From Lewinellaceae bacterium (GTDB lineage Bacteria; Bacteroidota; Bacteroidia; Chitinophagales; Saprospiraceae), in contig JADJRC010000020.1 in the NCBI GenBank assembly GCA_016712415.1, positions 35,790 to 99,789 on the forward strand: a DNA stretch of 64,000 nucleotides. Reading direction: 5' to 3'. The notes under the pieces were generated by a model. That model was not told the origin of the DNA. It made no database searches and was given only the letters and a program-made list of their open reading frames with translations. The position numbers were made by a program, and so were the translations under genes. The first letter of the stretch is position 1. The number at the start of each line of letters is the position of its first letter. Of this stretch, positions 18,335 to 28,399 are shown one piece after another.

Positions 18335-19387
18335 ATGAAAAAGACTCTCGGCCTCCTGTTATTTGTACTTTTTATCATATCAGGGTGTAAAAAGGACAAA
18401 ACCAGCGACAATAACCCCTGTGAACTGCTCAATGTGCCACCGGAAGTAAACGGCTGGACGGTGGAACAAAAGAACTCGGCAACGACATTCAGCCTTCCCG
18501 AGCATTTTTTCCACGCCGTGGATGCAAGTGACGTATATGGTATTCAAATGGATAGAATGGTCCATTCTACCGATGGCGGCCAGCAGTGGCAGGATGTGCC
18601 GGGCTACCCGTGGCCTTTGCAGGGAACGGGCCTTACATTCAACATGGCGCCCGACAATACGTTTTTCGTTTTATACGATTCCGCAAGCGCTACTTCGACG
18701 CACCAGTTTCTGGTTGTTGGTCCGAACCTGGGGCAGACCTTCGCCAAAAGGCCGGTCACACATGACGGCATTCTTGTCAAACTTGAATTTCTGGATAACA
18801 TGAACGGCTTTGCCATAGAATACCGCCCGGGAGGATTTGGCATCGTCAGAACGGCAGACGGCGGTCTCACCTGGTCGAAAGTGCAGGGCGCTGATTTCAC
18901 GGAGGCCAATTCCTTTTATCGCCTGGAATTCAAAACACCCATGTTCGGATATGCTTTTTTGGGTCAATCCAATTATGCCTATGTCACGAACGACGGGGGA
19001 TTGAACTGGCAAAAAGTCACTGCAGGCTTGCTTGATGCGCATACAACGTTCTATTTCCGTGACAAAGACCTGGTTTTTGCTTTCGACGTAAACAAAACAG
19101 TACGCAGCGCCGATGGCGGTGTGAGTTGGCAGACCATCGCGGAATATCCCATCAACGTGCTGACAATGAAAGGCGACAGGGGTATCGCTACCTTGCGCGA
19201 TCCTGATTGCCCGAATATTGGCGCTACACAAGCCTTTGCCACCACAGAAGACGGTGGGCTGACCTGGACGCGAACCCAGCATTCCACGGTAATTCAGGTT
19301 AACAGCGGCCAGGAAATCGCGCCGGGCCAGTTCAAGTATTACAACACCGCTATGGGGGCCATATTTACCGATCTGACCATCAACTAA
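18335..19387 (+). CDS. Lipoprotein with YCF48/BNR-type beta-propeller repeats
   Basis: 350 residues. ATG 18335 starts a lipoprotein signal (MKKTLGLLLFVLFIISGCKK, Cys about 18). At least five Asp-box/BNR motifs are seen: STDGGQQWQD, TADGGLTWSK, TNDGGLNWQK, SADGGVSWQT and TEDGGLTWTR, spaced about 50-60 residues apart as blades of a beta-propeller. These repeats are shared by sialidases and YCF48/HCF136 photosystem assembly factors. In Bacteroidota they occur in surface lipoproteins of unknown role. The 3' end overlaps the convergent CoA-transferase gene by eight bases. Confidence 0.85.
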   Translation: MKKTLGLLLFVLFIISGCKKDKTSDNNPCELLNVPPEVNGWTVEQKNSATTFSLPEHFFHAVDASDVYGIQMDRMVHSTDGGQQWQDVPGYPWPLQGTGLTFNMAPDNTFFVLYDSASATSTHQFLVVGPNLGQTFAKRPVTHDGILVKLEFLDNMNGFAIEYRPGGFGIVRTADGGLTWSKVQGADFTEANSFYRLEFKTPMFGYAFLGQSNYAYVTNDGGLNWQKVTAGLLDAHTTFYFRDKDLVFAFDVNKTVRSADGGVSWQTIAEYPINVLTMKGDRGIATLRDPDCPNIGATQAFATTEDGGLTWTRTQHSTVIQVNSGQEIAPGQFKYYNTAMGAIFTDLTIN

Positions 19388-20462
19388 AGGAACAATCGAA
19401 CGCAACCGTACGCATCCGCATCGTCTCCGAACCGTCGGGCGCGGGTTCTTTAAGGATCATGGCCTGCGCCTCCGGCATACCGAAAACTGACCGCATGTCG
19501 CGAATGCGGGCCGCGGGTACTTTCGCGCCGTGCAGCCGCTCGATCAGGTCATCGAAAAACCGGGTCGATATGGCGACAGAGAGCAGCTCGTTCAAGGCTG
19601 TCCGATTGGTTACCCGCGCCTTATTGGTCTGAAAATCAGGGTTTTCGAACAGGTATTCCATGTGCAGGACTTCACAAAGGTTCCTGAATTGCCGCTCCGT
19701 GCCCACCGCCAGGAGCAGCCGCTGCCCGTCGGCGCAGATGAATATATCGCCGTAAGGAGCAATATTGGGATGCCGGGTCCCCATAGGTTGCGGGATATGG
19801 CCGGCCATCAGGTAATTGCTCGCCTGGTTGGCCAAAGCGGCCAGCGCCGATTCCATCAGCGAGGTGCTTATCGCAGAGCCTTCGCCCGTGCGTCCGCGGT
19901 GGATCAGCGCGATCAAAATGGCTTCCTTCAGTTGATGGGCCGCCAGCAGGTCGATGAGCGCAACGGGCATTTTGACCGGAAGCCGGCCCGGCTCTCCGGT
20001 CATGTACAGAAACCCCGCTTCGGCCTGCAGCACCACGTCGAAGGCAGGCCGTTCGTCTTCCGGATCGGCAAAGGCATTGAGCTGGGCATAGATCAATCGG
20101 GGGTTCAGGTTGCGCAGGCTGTCGGCGTCGACACCCAGCCGTCGCGCCGAGGAGGGTTTGAAGTTGGAAATGACGATATCCGCCTCCAGGGCGTATTGCT
20201 GCGCTATGTGGAGATCGTCCGGAGCATTCAGGTCGAGCAGGAGGTATTGCTTTCCCCAGTTGACGCTGCAAAAATAGGCCGACACGGCTTCCGGGTCTTC
20301 AGAAGGCAAACGCCAGCCGCGGGTCATGTCGCCGCCGGTGGTTTTATTCTCTATCTTGACGACCTGAGCGCCCAACTCCGCGAAAAACATACCCACGGCG
20401 GGCCCGGCCAGCACGCTGGCAAATTCAACTACTTTAAGACCTGAAAAGAATTTATTTTGCAT
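19380..20462 (-). CDS. CaiB/BaiF family CoA-transferase
   Basis: 360 residues from ATG 20462 (MQNKFFSGLKVVEFASVLAG). Class III CoA-transferases move CoA between carboxylic acids through an aspartyl-CoA thioester. Typical features are seen: LKVVEFASVLAGPAVGMFFAELGAQVVKIE split over the N-terminal Rossmann part, NLNPRLIYAQLNAF, a GEPGRLPVKMPVALIDLLA region whose Asp is the likely catalytic residue, and HRGRTGEGSAISTSLMESAL. The substrate is unknown. Divergent from nnr (44-bp gap) and overlapping the 3' end of the lipoprotein gene. Confidence 0.9.
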   Translation of the reverse strand: MQNKFFSGLKVVEFASVLAGPAVGMFFAELGAQVVKIENKTTGGDMTRGWRLPSEDPEAVSAYFCSVNWGKQYLLLDLNAPDDLHIAQQYALEADIVISNFKPSSARRLGVDADSLRNLNPRLIYAQLNAFADPEDERPAFDVVLQAEAGFLYMTGEPGRLPVKMPVALIDLLAAHQLKEAILIALIHRGRTGEGSAISTSLMESALAALANQASNYLMAGHIPQPMGTRHPNIAPYGDIFICADGQRLLLAVGTERQFRNLCEVLHMEYLFENPDFQTNKARVTNRTALNELLSVAISTRFFDDLIERLHGAKVPAARIRDMRSVFGMPEAQAMILKEPAPDGSETMRMRTVAFDCSFS

Positions 20463-20506
20463 GGTACTTACTTCTTCCAATTGTTGTCTGACTATCGAAA
20501 CAGGTT

Positions 20507-22018
20507 ATGAAAATCTTCAGCACCGAACAAATCCGCGCCTGGGACGCTTTTACCATCCAACACGAGCCCATTGCCTCAACCGACCTGATGGCCAGGGCGG
20601 CAAAAGTGTTTGCCGACTGGCTGGCGGGCCTTTACCCGGATACCCGGCGCCCGATAGTGGTATTTGCCGGAACCGGTAACAACGGCGGCGACGGCGTCGT
20701 CGCGGCGCGGCTGTTGCACTGGCTGAATTACGAGGTAAAGGTATACGTTTGCGATTTCAGCGGGAAAAGGTCGGATGATTTCTCGGCACAACTGGTCTAC
20801 AGCCCGAAGGATGTCGATATCGTCACCCTGAAACAGGCAGATGATCTGAATGGCCTGAACCTGAACGAAAAGGCCCTGATTGTCGATGCCCTGTTCGGCT
20901 CGGGCCTGAACCGCCCGCTGGAGGGGGAGTGGGCGCGGTTGATCGACCGGCTGAACGCGTTGCCCAACGAAATTGTCTCCATCGATCTGCCCAGCGGGCT
21001 TCTGGCCGATGCCGCCACCCCCGGTACCAGTGTCGTCAGGGCGCGCAGGACCTTTAGTTTTGAAACACCCAAACGCGCCTTCTTTTTCCCGGAAAACGCG
21101 GAAAGGGCAGGGGAGTGGGCCTATGCCTCCATTGGCTTGCACCTCGATTATTATACCGCGACGGAAACACCCTACCATTTCCTGACCCATAGCCAGGCGG
21201 CATTGTTGCTGCGCCCACGTGCAAAGTTCTCGCACAAAGGCAGTTACGGGCATGCCTTGCTCATCGCCGGCAGTTACGGCAAAATAGGGGCGGCCGTGCT
21301 CGCCGCCCGCGCCTGCCTGCGCGCAGGGGCAGGTTTGCTTACCGTACATGCGCCGCGCTGTGGCAACATTGTATTGCAGGCAACGGTGCCGGAGGCGATG
21401 TTCAGCGGCGACAAAAGGGCGTTGATGTGGACCTCGGTACCTGAAACGCACCCCTATGCCGCCATCGGCGTCGGCTGCGGCATCGGGCAGTCACACGAGA
21501 CCGTGGAAGCGTTTGAACAGCTGTTGAAAATTGCGACCAAACCGCTTGTGATCGACGCCGACGCCCTCAACCTGCTGGCGCAAAACCCCGGCCTGTGGCG
21601 CTCTGTGCCGCACAATTCCATCCTCACACCCCATCCGAAAGAGTTTGAACGCCTGTTCGGCAAAAGCGCCAACGACTTCGAACGCAACGACCTGCAGTGC
21701 CACAAAGCCCAGGAATACGGCGTATTTATTGTGCTGAAAGGCGCCCACTCGGCTATCGCCTGTCCAGACGGCGCCTGCTGGTTCAACTCAACCGGCAACC
21801 CCGGCATGGCTACCGGCGGCAGCGGCGATGTGCTGACCGGGATGTTGACCGGACTGCTGGCCAGGGGATATGCGCCGCGCGACGCGGCGTTGCTGGGCGT
21901 GTTCTTACACGGGCTGGCGGGTGACCTGGCGGCAAAGACACTGGGGCAGGAGGCTGTAACGGCCGGTGATCTGGTAGCGTGGGTTGGGGAAGCGTGGCAG
22001 GCTTTGGCGGTTTTGTAG
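20507..22018 (+). CDS. nnr: Bifunctional NAD(P)H-hydrate epimerase / ADP-dependent dehydratase
   Basis: 503 residues, the standard fused form. It repairs hydrated NAD(P)H: the N-terminal YjeF_N epimerase (about 1-215; VFAGTGNNGGDGVVAARLL) interconverts R and S forms, and the C-terminal ribokinase-like dehydratase (about 225-500) uses ADP to remove water. Key C-terminal motifs: KGSYGHALLIAGSYGKIGAA, PLVIDADALNLL, LTPHPKEFERLFG and GNPGMATGGSGDVLTGMLTG. Start MKIFSTEQIRAWD is usual. A short second copy of the very 3' end of this gene lies 2.3 kb downstream. Confidence 0.95.
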   Translation: MKIFSTEQIRAWDAFTIQHEPIASTDLMARAAKVFADWLAGLYPDTRRPIVVFAGTGNNGGDGVVAARLLHWLNYEVKVYVCDFSGKRSDDFSAQLVYSPKDVDIVTLKQADDLNGLNLNEKALIVDALFGSGLNRPLEGEWARLIDRLNALPNEIVSIDLPSGLLADAATPGTSVVRARRTFSFETPKRAFFFPENAERAGEWAYASIGLHLDYYTATETPYHFLTHSQAALLLRPRAKFSHKGSYGHALLIAGSYGKIGAAVLAARACLRAGAGLLTVHAPRCGNIVLQATVPEAMFSGDKRALMWTSVPETHPYAAIGVGCGIGQSHETVEAFEQLLKIATKPLVIDADALNLLAQNPGLWRSVPHNSILTPHPKEFERLFGKSANDFERNDLQCHKAQEYGVFIVLKGAHSAIACPDGACWFNSTGNPGMATGGSGDVLTGMLTGLLARGYAPRDAALLGVFLHGLAGDLAAKTLGQEAVTAGDLVAWVGEAWQALAVL

Positions 22019-22162
22019 GGCAAAGTAAGAACAGGAAAGCGTAAAACCTCCTCTAAGTTATTCTCAAAGAAATTGGTTTGCGAAAACAAACCCCAATCAA
22101 CATATTGATTCTCACTGCACTGTTTTTCTAATTTCTTAAACATTCAAAAGAATTCAACAACT

Positions 22163-24253
22163 ATGGACATGCATATCAAGACCATTAATAATTGCACTGT
22201 TCATATATCCTATAGTATTGAACGCCCAATGGAAACTATCCCCGGAATACACTGCGGATTATGAATGCACCATAGGGACAGTCGATTCGTACGAGTTCAA
22301 GGCAGGTGATAAAACGGGCTTTGCCACACGCAACGATACCTTGTATTTTACCCTGCGCCGGACAATTGTGCAAAAAGCAGATCAATATGCCATCCGGTAC
22401 AAGTTGCTCAAGCACCTGGAATACGGAGGGTTCAGGGACCGGAAGCCGGACGTTGAAGTGGAATTCCCAACCGATCAAAGCGGAAACCTTCTGACGGAGT
22501 ATTTCCGGGACAATGCTGCTGCGGAATACGATGATCTGACCGGCAAAATCCACGACTTTCTGCGGCTTACCGTATTGCCTTACCCAAAAGAGGCGATGCA
22601 AAAAGGGCTGAAGTGGTCCGTGCCTTTTCAATACGGCATCCGAAACTGGAAAGGTATGACGTCCAGATCGCAGGAGCTGCGTTTTGAGGTTCGACAGACA
22701 ACTAAAAAATACGAACGCGACTGTTTTAAGGTCCAGGTGCAATGCGGGTCGCCTGCTTTCGGCAGAAACATGACCTTTAACGGTGACCTGTTTTACGATG
22801 CCCAAACCGGACAACTGGTTTACCTGGAATTACAGGGAACCGGTACCATTGTAAACTTCCCGGTGAATAGTGAAAACATGTTCGAAGGGAAGTCCAGAAT
22901 ACGGCTTTCCCTGCTTCCTGAAAGTACTGTGCACAGCGAAAAAACCGGGTTATACGAGGAGGCGGAGGCCGAACGGGCCAGGATGACAAAAGCATACCGA
23001 TGGGTTGCGCCGCCCAGGTACCACACCATAGAAGCGATTTCCTGGAAAAACCTGGATTTCGGATACATAACTTCCCTGAATGGCAGGTTCGGATTTTTAG
23101 ATAAATACGGCAAGGAAGTGCTGTCGCCAACATACAAATACATTACATCCACCGGCAAAGGTGGTGTTTTCGTCCTTTCCGACGATGGCCAATGGACTTT
23201 GTATAACGATGCAGGGGCAATTGTTACAGACAGCCTCACGGGCTATGACCTGGAAGGCACGACGCGCATACTGGTCAGGAAGAAAGGGTTGTATCTGTGG
23301 GTTGGGACCGACGGCAAGGAATACGCCCGTTTTGAAAAGAAAGACGGCGTGGAGTACAAGGCCTTGCCCGACGATTATTTGCTTCTCAAAAAATCGGGGC
23401 TGTACGGGGTCATGAATATCAAGGGAGAAATGCTCATCCCCATGATCTACGAAGACATCAGGATGGCGAAGGACTACTTCAATAACAAGCCGTATTTTTT
23501 ATGCTGGAAAGGCCGGCAATCCAGCCTGACAGACGACCAGGGCTTAGTTCTCGACAGATTTGAACACAGGCTTCAAAACCCCCGGTTGTTTGGAGAACTG
23601 ATTGTAATAGAAGACAATTATACGGAATCGGCTGCAACGGTGCGGAATTTCAGAACGGGAAAAACCTTCGTGCTGGATTGCAATAACCCGTATCAGGTTA
23701 GTCCTGACTTATTGGTTTGTCATAAAAGTGATCCGAAAAATGGCGATAGTGACCTGCTTTTGGATAATCAAATAAAAAAACAGGCTGGATGGATACCAAA
23801 GGTAATTGGATTCGGGAACCGGGATATTTTGTGAGTGGACTGGACGGTTTCGGCAATTTCATCGCTTTCGATTCAAGCGGAGCGTTTGGATTGCTCGCCA
23901 TGAATATGGATACGATATTGCCCTTCCAATACAGAAACATAAAAACGATCACTCCCGACCGGTTTTGGGTTGTTACCCAAAACAGAGGTCAGATGATCAT
24001 CAATAAAGAAGGGACCTTATCTATACCGTTTCCCCCGGGCTATTCCCTTACGGATAAAACGATTATCAAGGGTAAGGGTTATCTCTGTCTGAGTAATTAC
24101 AGTACCAAAAAGGTAGGTCTGTTCGACGACCAGATGCGGGAGATTATCAAGCCGGACTTTGATGGAATTTATACGACGGCGCCATATTTGGTCCCGCACT
24201 TTATTATGGTGAAAGTAAAAGGATGGGTCGGGTTGCTTCAGTGGCCCGACTGA
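22163..24253 (+). pseudogene. WG-repeat exported protein, frame broken in two places
   Basis: Three pieces together make one protein of about 695 residues. The ATGs at 22163/22169 begin MHIKTI in one frame. A one-base change around 22185-22192 would continue into the frame IIALFIYPIVLNAQWKLSP, giving a perfect signal peptide; that second frame has no normal start of its own except TTG 22218. It runs to 23834. At the A7 run 23774-23780 the conserved sequence moves by -1 into WMDTKGNWIREPGYFVSG and continues to 24253. C-terminal repeats such as YITSLNGRFGFLDKYGKEVL, KSGLYGVMNIKGEMLIPMIY and GAFGLLAMNMDTILPFQY are WG/KWG beta-propeller-like repeats. Function unknown. Flanked by nnr sequence on both sides. 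Confidence 0.7.
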
Positions 24254-24307
24254 TTTCCCGGAGAGGTGGAGGCGACGCAATGCTGTAAAAAAATGAGCCA
24301 CCCCGCA

Positions 24308-24415
24308 ACCCGGGGTATTTTTGCAGGGGTTGCGGGTGATCTGGCAGTGGAAAAATTGGCTCAGGAGGCCATAGTTGCCGGTGATTTGATGAGTAGGTGG
24401 CGCAGGTGTGACTGA
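24308..24415 (+). pseudogene. Degenerate second copy of the nnr 3' end
   Basis: 24314-24415 reads VAGDLAVEKLAQEAIVAGDL, followed by 11 more codons and TGA. The true nnr ends GLAGDLAAKTLGQEAVTAGD followed by LVAWVGEAWQ. The match continues upstream through a one-base deletion (GVFLQG against GVFLHG). The nucleotide match is clear over about 90 bases. It begins about 55 bases after the WG gene stop. The fragment cannot be an enzyme; it is the tail of a lost duplicate. Confidence 0.7.
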
Positions 24416-24448
24416 GAAGTAAATAAACATATGGGCATAAGTCTCATC

Positions 24449-27161
24449 CTAAAAACTATAATCCCAGTTCACCAGAATGAAAAACGGCATTGCTGTAATT
24501 GTCGTGGTGTTTTGAAAGAATGCGCCGGCAAAAACCTGTTTGAAACTTCGACTGTTCAGCAGGTTTACACCCGAAAGCCTTATATCGCTTCGCCATTTCG
24601 GCAATCGAAATTGGCAAATGCCACTGGCGGCATAATATATGTTGTAACGCGACCACCCGGTGCGGTTAGCTGATCGGTAAATATAAACTTTTGCATCAAA
24701 TCTACCTGGAGGTTTGAAAATCAACTGTACCGAGCTGAACCAGTTTGTTGTGACAAATCTGCTTGATAGTTGCTTCTGGGTGTTATTGGTAATGGAATAA
24801 GTGATTTGATTAGAAAAAATGACATTGAACCAGGTATCGAACGCAGTACCATAATTGATGCCCAAGGCGTGCATATATGTGTTTATTCTACGCGGGATGT
24901 CGCTGTTTACCTTGTTTTCCTGTTCCAGGTCGATTGTGCTGAAGTCAAGTCCGAGCCTTGAACTTATCATTGGAAAATATCGACTGGTTGAGGCGTTAAG
25001 AGAAAAGTTGGTTGAGCTAACTGGTCTGTATTTTTCCTGGATAAAAAGGAATGGGTCGATTTGAAATTTCGCACCTAGCTGATTGTCTCTCCGACCGGCG
25101 CTGGCGCTTATATTCCATGAAAACTGCTTCAGGCGGTCGTTGAAAGCAAGGCGCAAGCTTGTGCTGTGGCCGGATATTTGCACAATCGCAGGTAATCCGC
25201 GTTCCACGGACTGATAGTCCGTGAATATAAAACCGCCGTAATAATCGGTCAAATTCGGTGTATTTTGCCTGAATTCGTAGTTTCCGGACAAAGTTGTTTT
25301 GTCTCCGATGGCATACCGTATGTCCAGACGGGGTTGGACCGCCCACAGCCTTGTATTATTCTCAGGTTTCGGGTATTCTTCTAATTCGACTGGTGAATAA
25401 TAAATGCCCAAACGGCAGCGGATATACCATAGCCCTGCTTCCTTTGCAACAGACAGTCGTGCAGAATATTCCGTGGTCTGTAAACGCAAGTCGTTATGAA
25501 AATTAGTGTCGGGTGTTTGGCTTAAACCCGTCGAGTCTTCCAAAATAATCCCGGATATCAATCGCCCCCATTCCTGGGTGGTTCCACATTCCATTTGCCA
25601 GGTTACGGAGCCATTTCGGAATATGTACTTCCCCAAAAACATGTTTTCCCCTTGATGCCGGCTGATATTTTGCTCAAGATGTGTAAAGGAAGAGTCCAAC
25701 CCAAAAAAGAACGGATAATACACATATTGGGGCTGAAGTGAGTTTTGGTCATAGTGCCGGGCATATTTCGAAGTGATTTGCAGAAGGGCGTTTTTACCTG
25801 TTCTCAAAGTATATTCTAATGAAACAAGTCCGTCAAAGATATTTTCATTTATATTTTGGGCAATCTTAAGGGGAGGGCGCTGTGGTTGTGTGCGCTGCAG
25901 ATCAAGAACGCTATGTTGTGGTCCACCGTTGATTTTGACAAAACTGCGTATCGACTGTTTTTGATCGGGGGGTATAGTAGTCGGCCTCAATCTGAAGATT
26001 TCCTATACCCGCATGTTGTTCAGTTAAGCGACTTTCCAGCAGATCAAGGGTTCCTGAATCAAGCAAAAAACGGGTGTTGTAGTTCACAATCTGTTGCAAA
26101 CGTTCATAACCTACCCAGGCTGTAGTTTTTACTTTAAAATAATTTGAAAGAGGCATCACATGCCCTATAAACAAAAACCCTGTCCGGTTTTCGCGGGTGA
26201 AGGCTACGGGTAGACCAGTGCTTTCTGATAGAGGACTTTCCAATAAATTGTTTACGCGCAAGGGCGTACTTTGCAGGCTTTGTTTGCTTTGATCTAAGAT
26301 GTCGCCCCGGCTCAAAGCCTTGATGTTTCCCAATGAACTTTCACCCGTATTGTTGGCATTCCCGATCAGGTAAGTTTTGTCGAGACGTGTCAGAGAGAAC
26401 AGATTTGCGTGTATAAAACCTTTCCACTCATCTCCAAAACCAGGTCCGGCTGTTGAGCTGCCTGAAGTGGAGCGTTTTCTTTCTTCTTTGATTTTCAGGT
26501 TGAGCACCAAACGGTCAGATTCCCGTACACCTTTCATTAAAGGGTTTTCCTGGTATCGGTCAATAGCTTGCACTTTTGATACCATATCTGCCCTGATATT
26601 GCGCGTGGCTATATGATAATTTTGATTAAACAGGTCGTCACCTTCGATCAGGACTCGCTCTACAGCTTTACCATTGAGCGTAATCTGACCGGTTTCGCTT
26701 ACCCTTGCACCGGGTAACTTTTTCAACAAATCTTCCACGGAAAACTCTGTGCTGTCTGAAAACGACGCCACATTATACTCGGTCGTGTCACCGTAGGCCA
26801 CGACGGGGGGCGCTTGACTTCGTATAATAATCTCCTGAAGCACCTTGTTGGACAAGGTGAAATCCTGCTCCGTTTGTAAATCGCATATTTTCAGGCTCCG
26901 GGTTTTGGTATGATGCCCTAAACTTCTTACTGTCAACGTGAAACTATCGCAATCAGTCTCTATGAACATTTGATAAAACCCCTGCTCATTTGTATTGATA
27001 TAGGCCAGTAATTGTTCACTTTGACAGCTTGTAGCGACTATACTGGCATATGCTACAGGTATGCCTGAGGAATCGCGGACTTGACCATGAATGTTTTGAC
27101 CGGAAAGTGAACTGGCAGTATAAAGAGAAAGCAGACAGATAATTGTCAAACAGCAGCGCAT
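24449..27161 (-). pseudogene. Outer-membrane beta-barrel protein with carboxypeptidase-regulatory domain, one-base frameshift
   Basis: The first frame (27161 to 25911) has a signal peptide (MRCCLTIICLLSLYTASSLSG), a carboxypeptidase-regulatory-like domain (IHGQVRDSSGIPVAYASIVA), then a plug-like region (FSVEDLLKKLPGARVSETGQ, VERVLIEGDDLFNQNYHIAT). The barrel continues in the second frame (25990 to 24449) with alternating aromatic strands and ends ILVNWDYSF, a typical outer-membrane terminal strand with Phe last. The join lies at the G6 run 25967-25972 (one base too many); with five Gs the text reads YYTPDQKQSIRSFVKING. Predicted total 903 residues. It resembles PF14905-type barrels without a TonB box, commonly beside GLPGLI genes, as here. 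The substrate is unknown. The segment is visibly more AT-rich than its neighbours. Confidence 0.8.
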
Positions 27162-27164
27162 AAA

Positions 27165-27287
27165 TCATTGTTCGAGCGCGGTGTCCAATTCAATGGATTC
27201 CTTACGTGAATTGATAATATCAAATTCTTTTGTTGTGACTTCATATACACCGTCGTTGCGGAAATACAACTCGTCCTTGACAAGCAT
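27165..27287 (-). CDS. Short reading frame between GLPGLI gene and barrel gene
   Basis: 40 residues from ATG 27287 (MLVKDELYFRNDGVYEVTTK). It ends RKESIELDTALEQ, echoing the end of the upstream GLPGLI protein (IKDSIELIEDK). It stops three bases before the barrel gene start. It may be a leftover C terminus of a second GLPGLI copy, a real small protein, or chance. Confidence 0.3.
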   Translation of the reverse strand: MLVKDELYFRNDGVYEVTTKEFDIINSRKESIELDTALEQ

Positions 27288-27303
27288 AGTATTTTACGCA
27301 AAT

Positions 27304-28083
27304 CTACTTATCTTCTATCAGCTCAATTGAATCCTTAATAGGGGTAACACTGACTTTGAATCCTTTAGCCAGAAATTCTTTTTCCACATTTTTGCTGTGG
27401 TCATTTCTGGATTTAATATATTCTTTATAGCTCATGTTTACAGGTAAGCCTGATGGCACTTGAATTAATTGTGTCAATTTGGACGAGATTTCCAAACTCA
27501 CAAACAAGAACTGCACTTTCTTGTCCAGTGTGTAAGCTTCCAAAATCAGGCCGGGAAGTCCTCCTAGCTTAAATGGGCCGCTTGAGATTGGAATATCATA
27601 TGTGAACCAGGATTCATATTCCCGGCCACCAAACTTACCGATTGCCTTACGACACTCATAAACACCCAGCCTTCTTCTCTCCGAGGGATCGATAATCCAA
27701 TCAACGTCGCCCAATGTATCTTCAACAATACAGTGTTTTTTTGACAAATAGCAAGGTATTTTTGAAAAAATCTTGTGTTCGCCATGCAGTTTGTAAATTG
27801 GAAATCCTTCGGGATCGCCGGCAATACGAACCGAATAAAACTCCTCCGTTTGTTTGGAATAACTTTTTGCAGGTACTCCATGATGTATATATAATGACCT
27901 GGAAGCATTGAAATACAAGGTGGCATTCCCGTTTCGGTCGTTATCTGTGGGCAGGTTTACTTGTTGCAGATAGGTTATTCTTCCTATCGGAATGCTATCG
28001 CTTTGGGGGATGCTATCTCCTTGAACAACCGACTGATTGGAAAATAATATTTGGATAAAAAGACTAACAACTAATTCAGACAT
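27304..28083 (-). CDS. GLPGLI family protein
   Basis: 259 residues. The defining motif is present exactly: FKLGGLPGLILEAY about residue 175. The preceding ESWFTYDIPISSGP and the earlier CRKAIGKFGGREYESWFT also fit the family pattern, where a conserved W-D/P-I...GPxxxxGLPGLI stretch follows a YxC/K segment. The N terminus (MSELVVSLFIQILFSNQ) is a weak signal peptide, so the exact start is uncertain. Family members are secreted or periplasmic proteins found almost only in Bacteroidota and usually adjacent to a TonB-like barrel protein, as here; their molecular role is not known. First gene of the minus-strand pair. Confidence 0.85.
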   Translation of the reverse strand: MSELVVSLFIQILFSNQSVVQGDSIPQSDSIPIGRITYLQQVNLPTDNDRNGNATLYFNASRSLYIHHGVPAKSYSKQTEEFYSVRIAGDPEGFPIYKLHGEHKIFSKIPCYLSKKHCIVEDTLGDVDWIIDPSERRRLGVYECRKAIGKFGGREYESWFTYDIPISSGPFKLGGLPGLILEAYTLDKKVQFLFVSLEISSKLTQLIQVPSGLPVNMSYKEYIKSRNDHSKNVEKEFLAKGFKVSVTPIKDSIELIEDK

Positions 28084-28347
28084 AACATCATCGGACTACT
28101 GGCTTAAAGAAGGTAGGAGCTTGTTGCCGGCCCTGAGTTAAAATACATGGTTATAATTATGGCAACCAATATTTGCTAATCATCAGAATCAGTAGAACAG
28201 CACTCCAATGCTAGGACAAAGTTGACTTATTCCCCGCATATTTGAAAGCATAGTCTGCCTTGTTTGCATAATTCGCTTCATCCCTATGGGGGGTGAGCGG
28301 TAGGGGTTCAATTTTCATCAGATATTCAATTCGAGGAGTAAATACAC

Positions 28348-28373
28348 AGCCATCCCGGCATTCCGGAATGGCT
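28348..28373 (-). terminator. Weak hairpin after trxA
   Basis: AGCCATCCCGG and CCGGAATGGCT pair at 10 of 11 positions with a 4-nt loop, 27 bases after the trxA stop. There is no T run, so termination is uncertain. The rest of the gap 28084-28399 (316 bases, AT-rich) shows no gene I can support. Confidence 0.35.
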
Positions 28374-28399
28374 CGCATCATTGTCGGTAATTTGACTTG

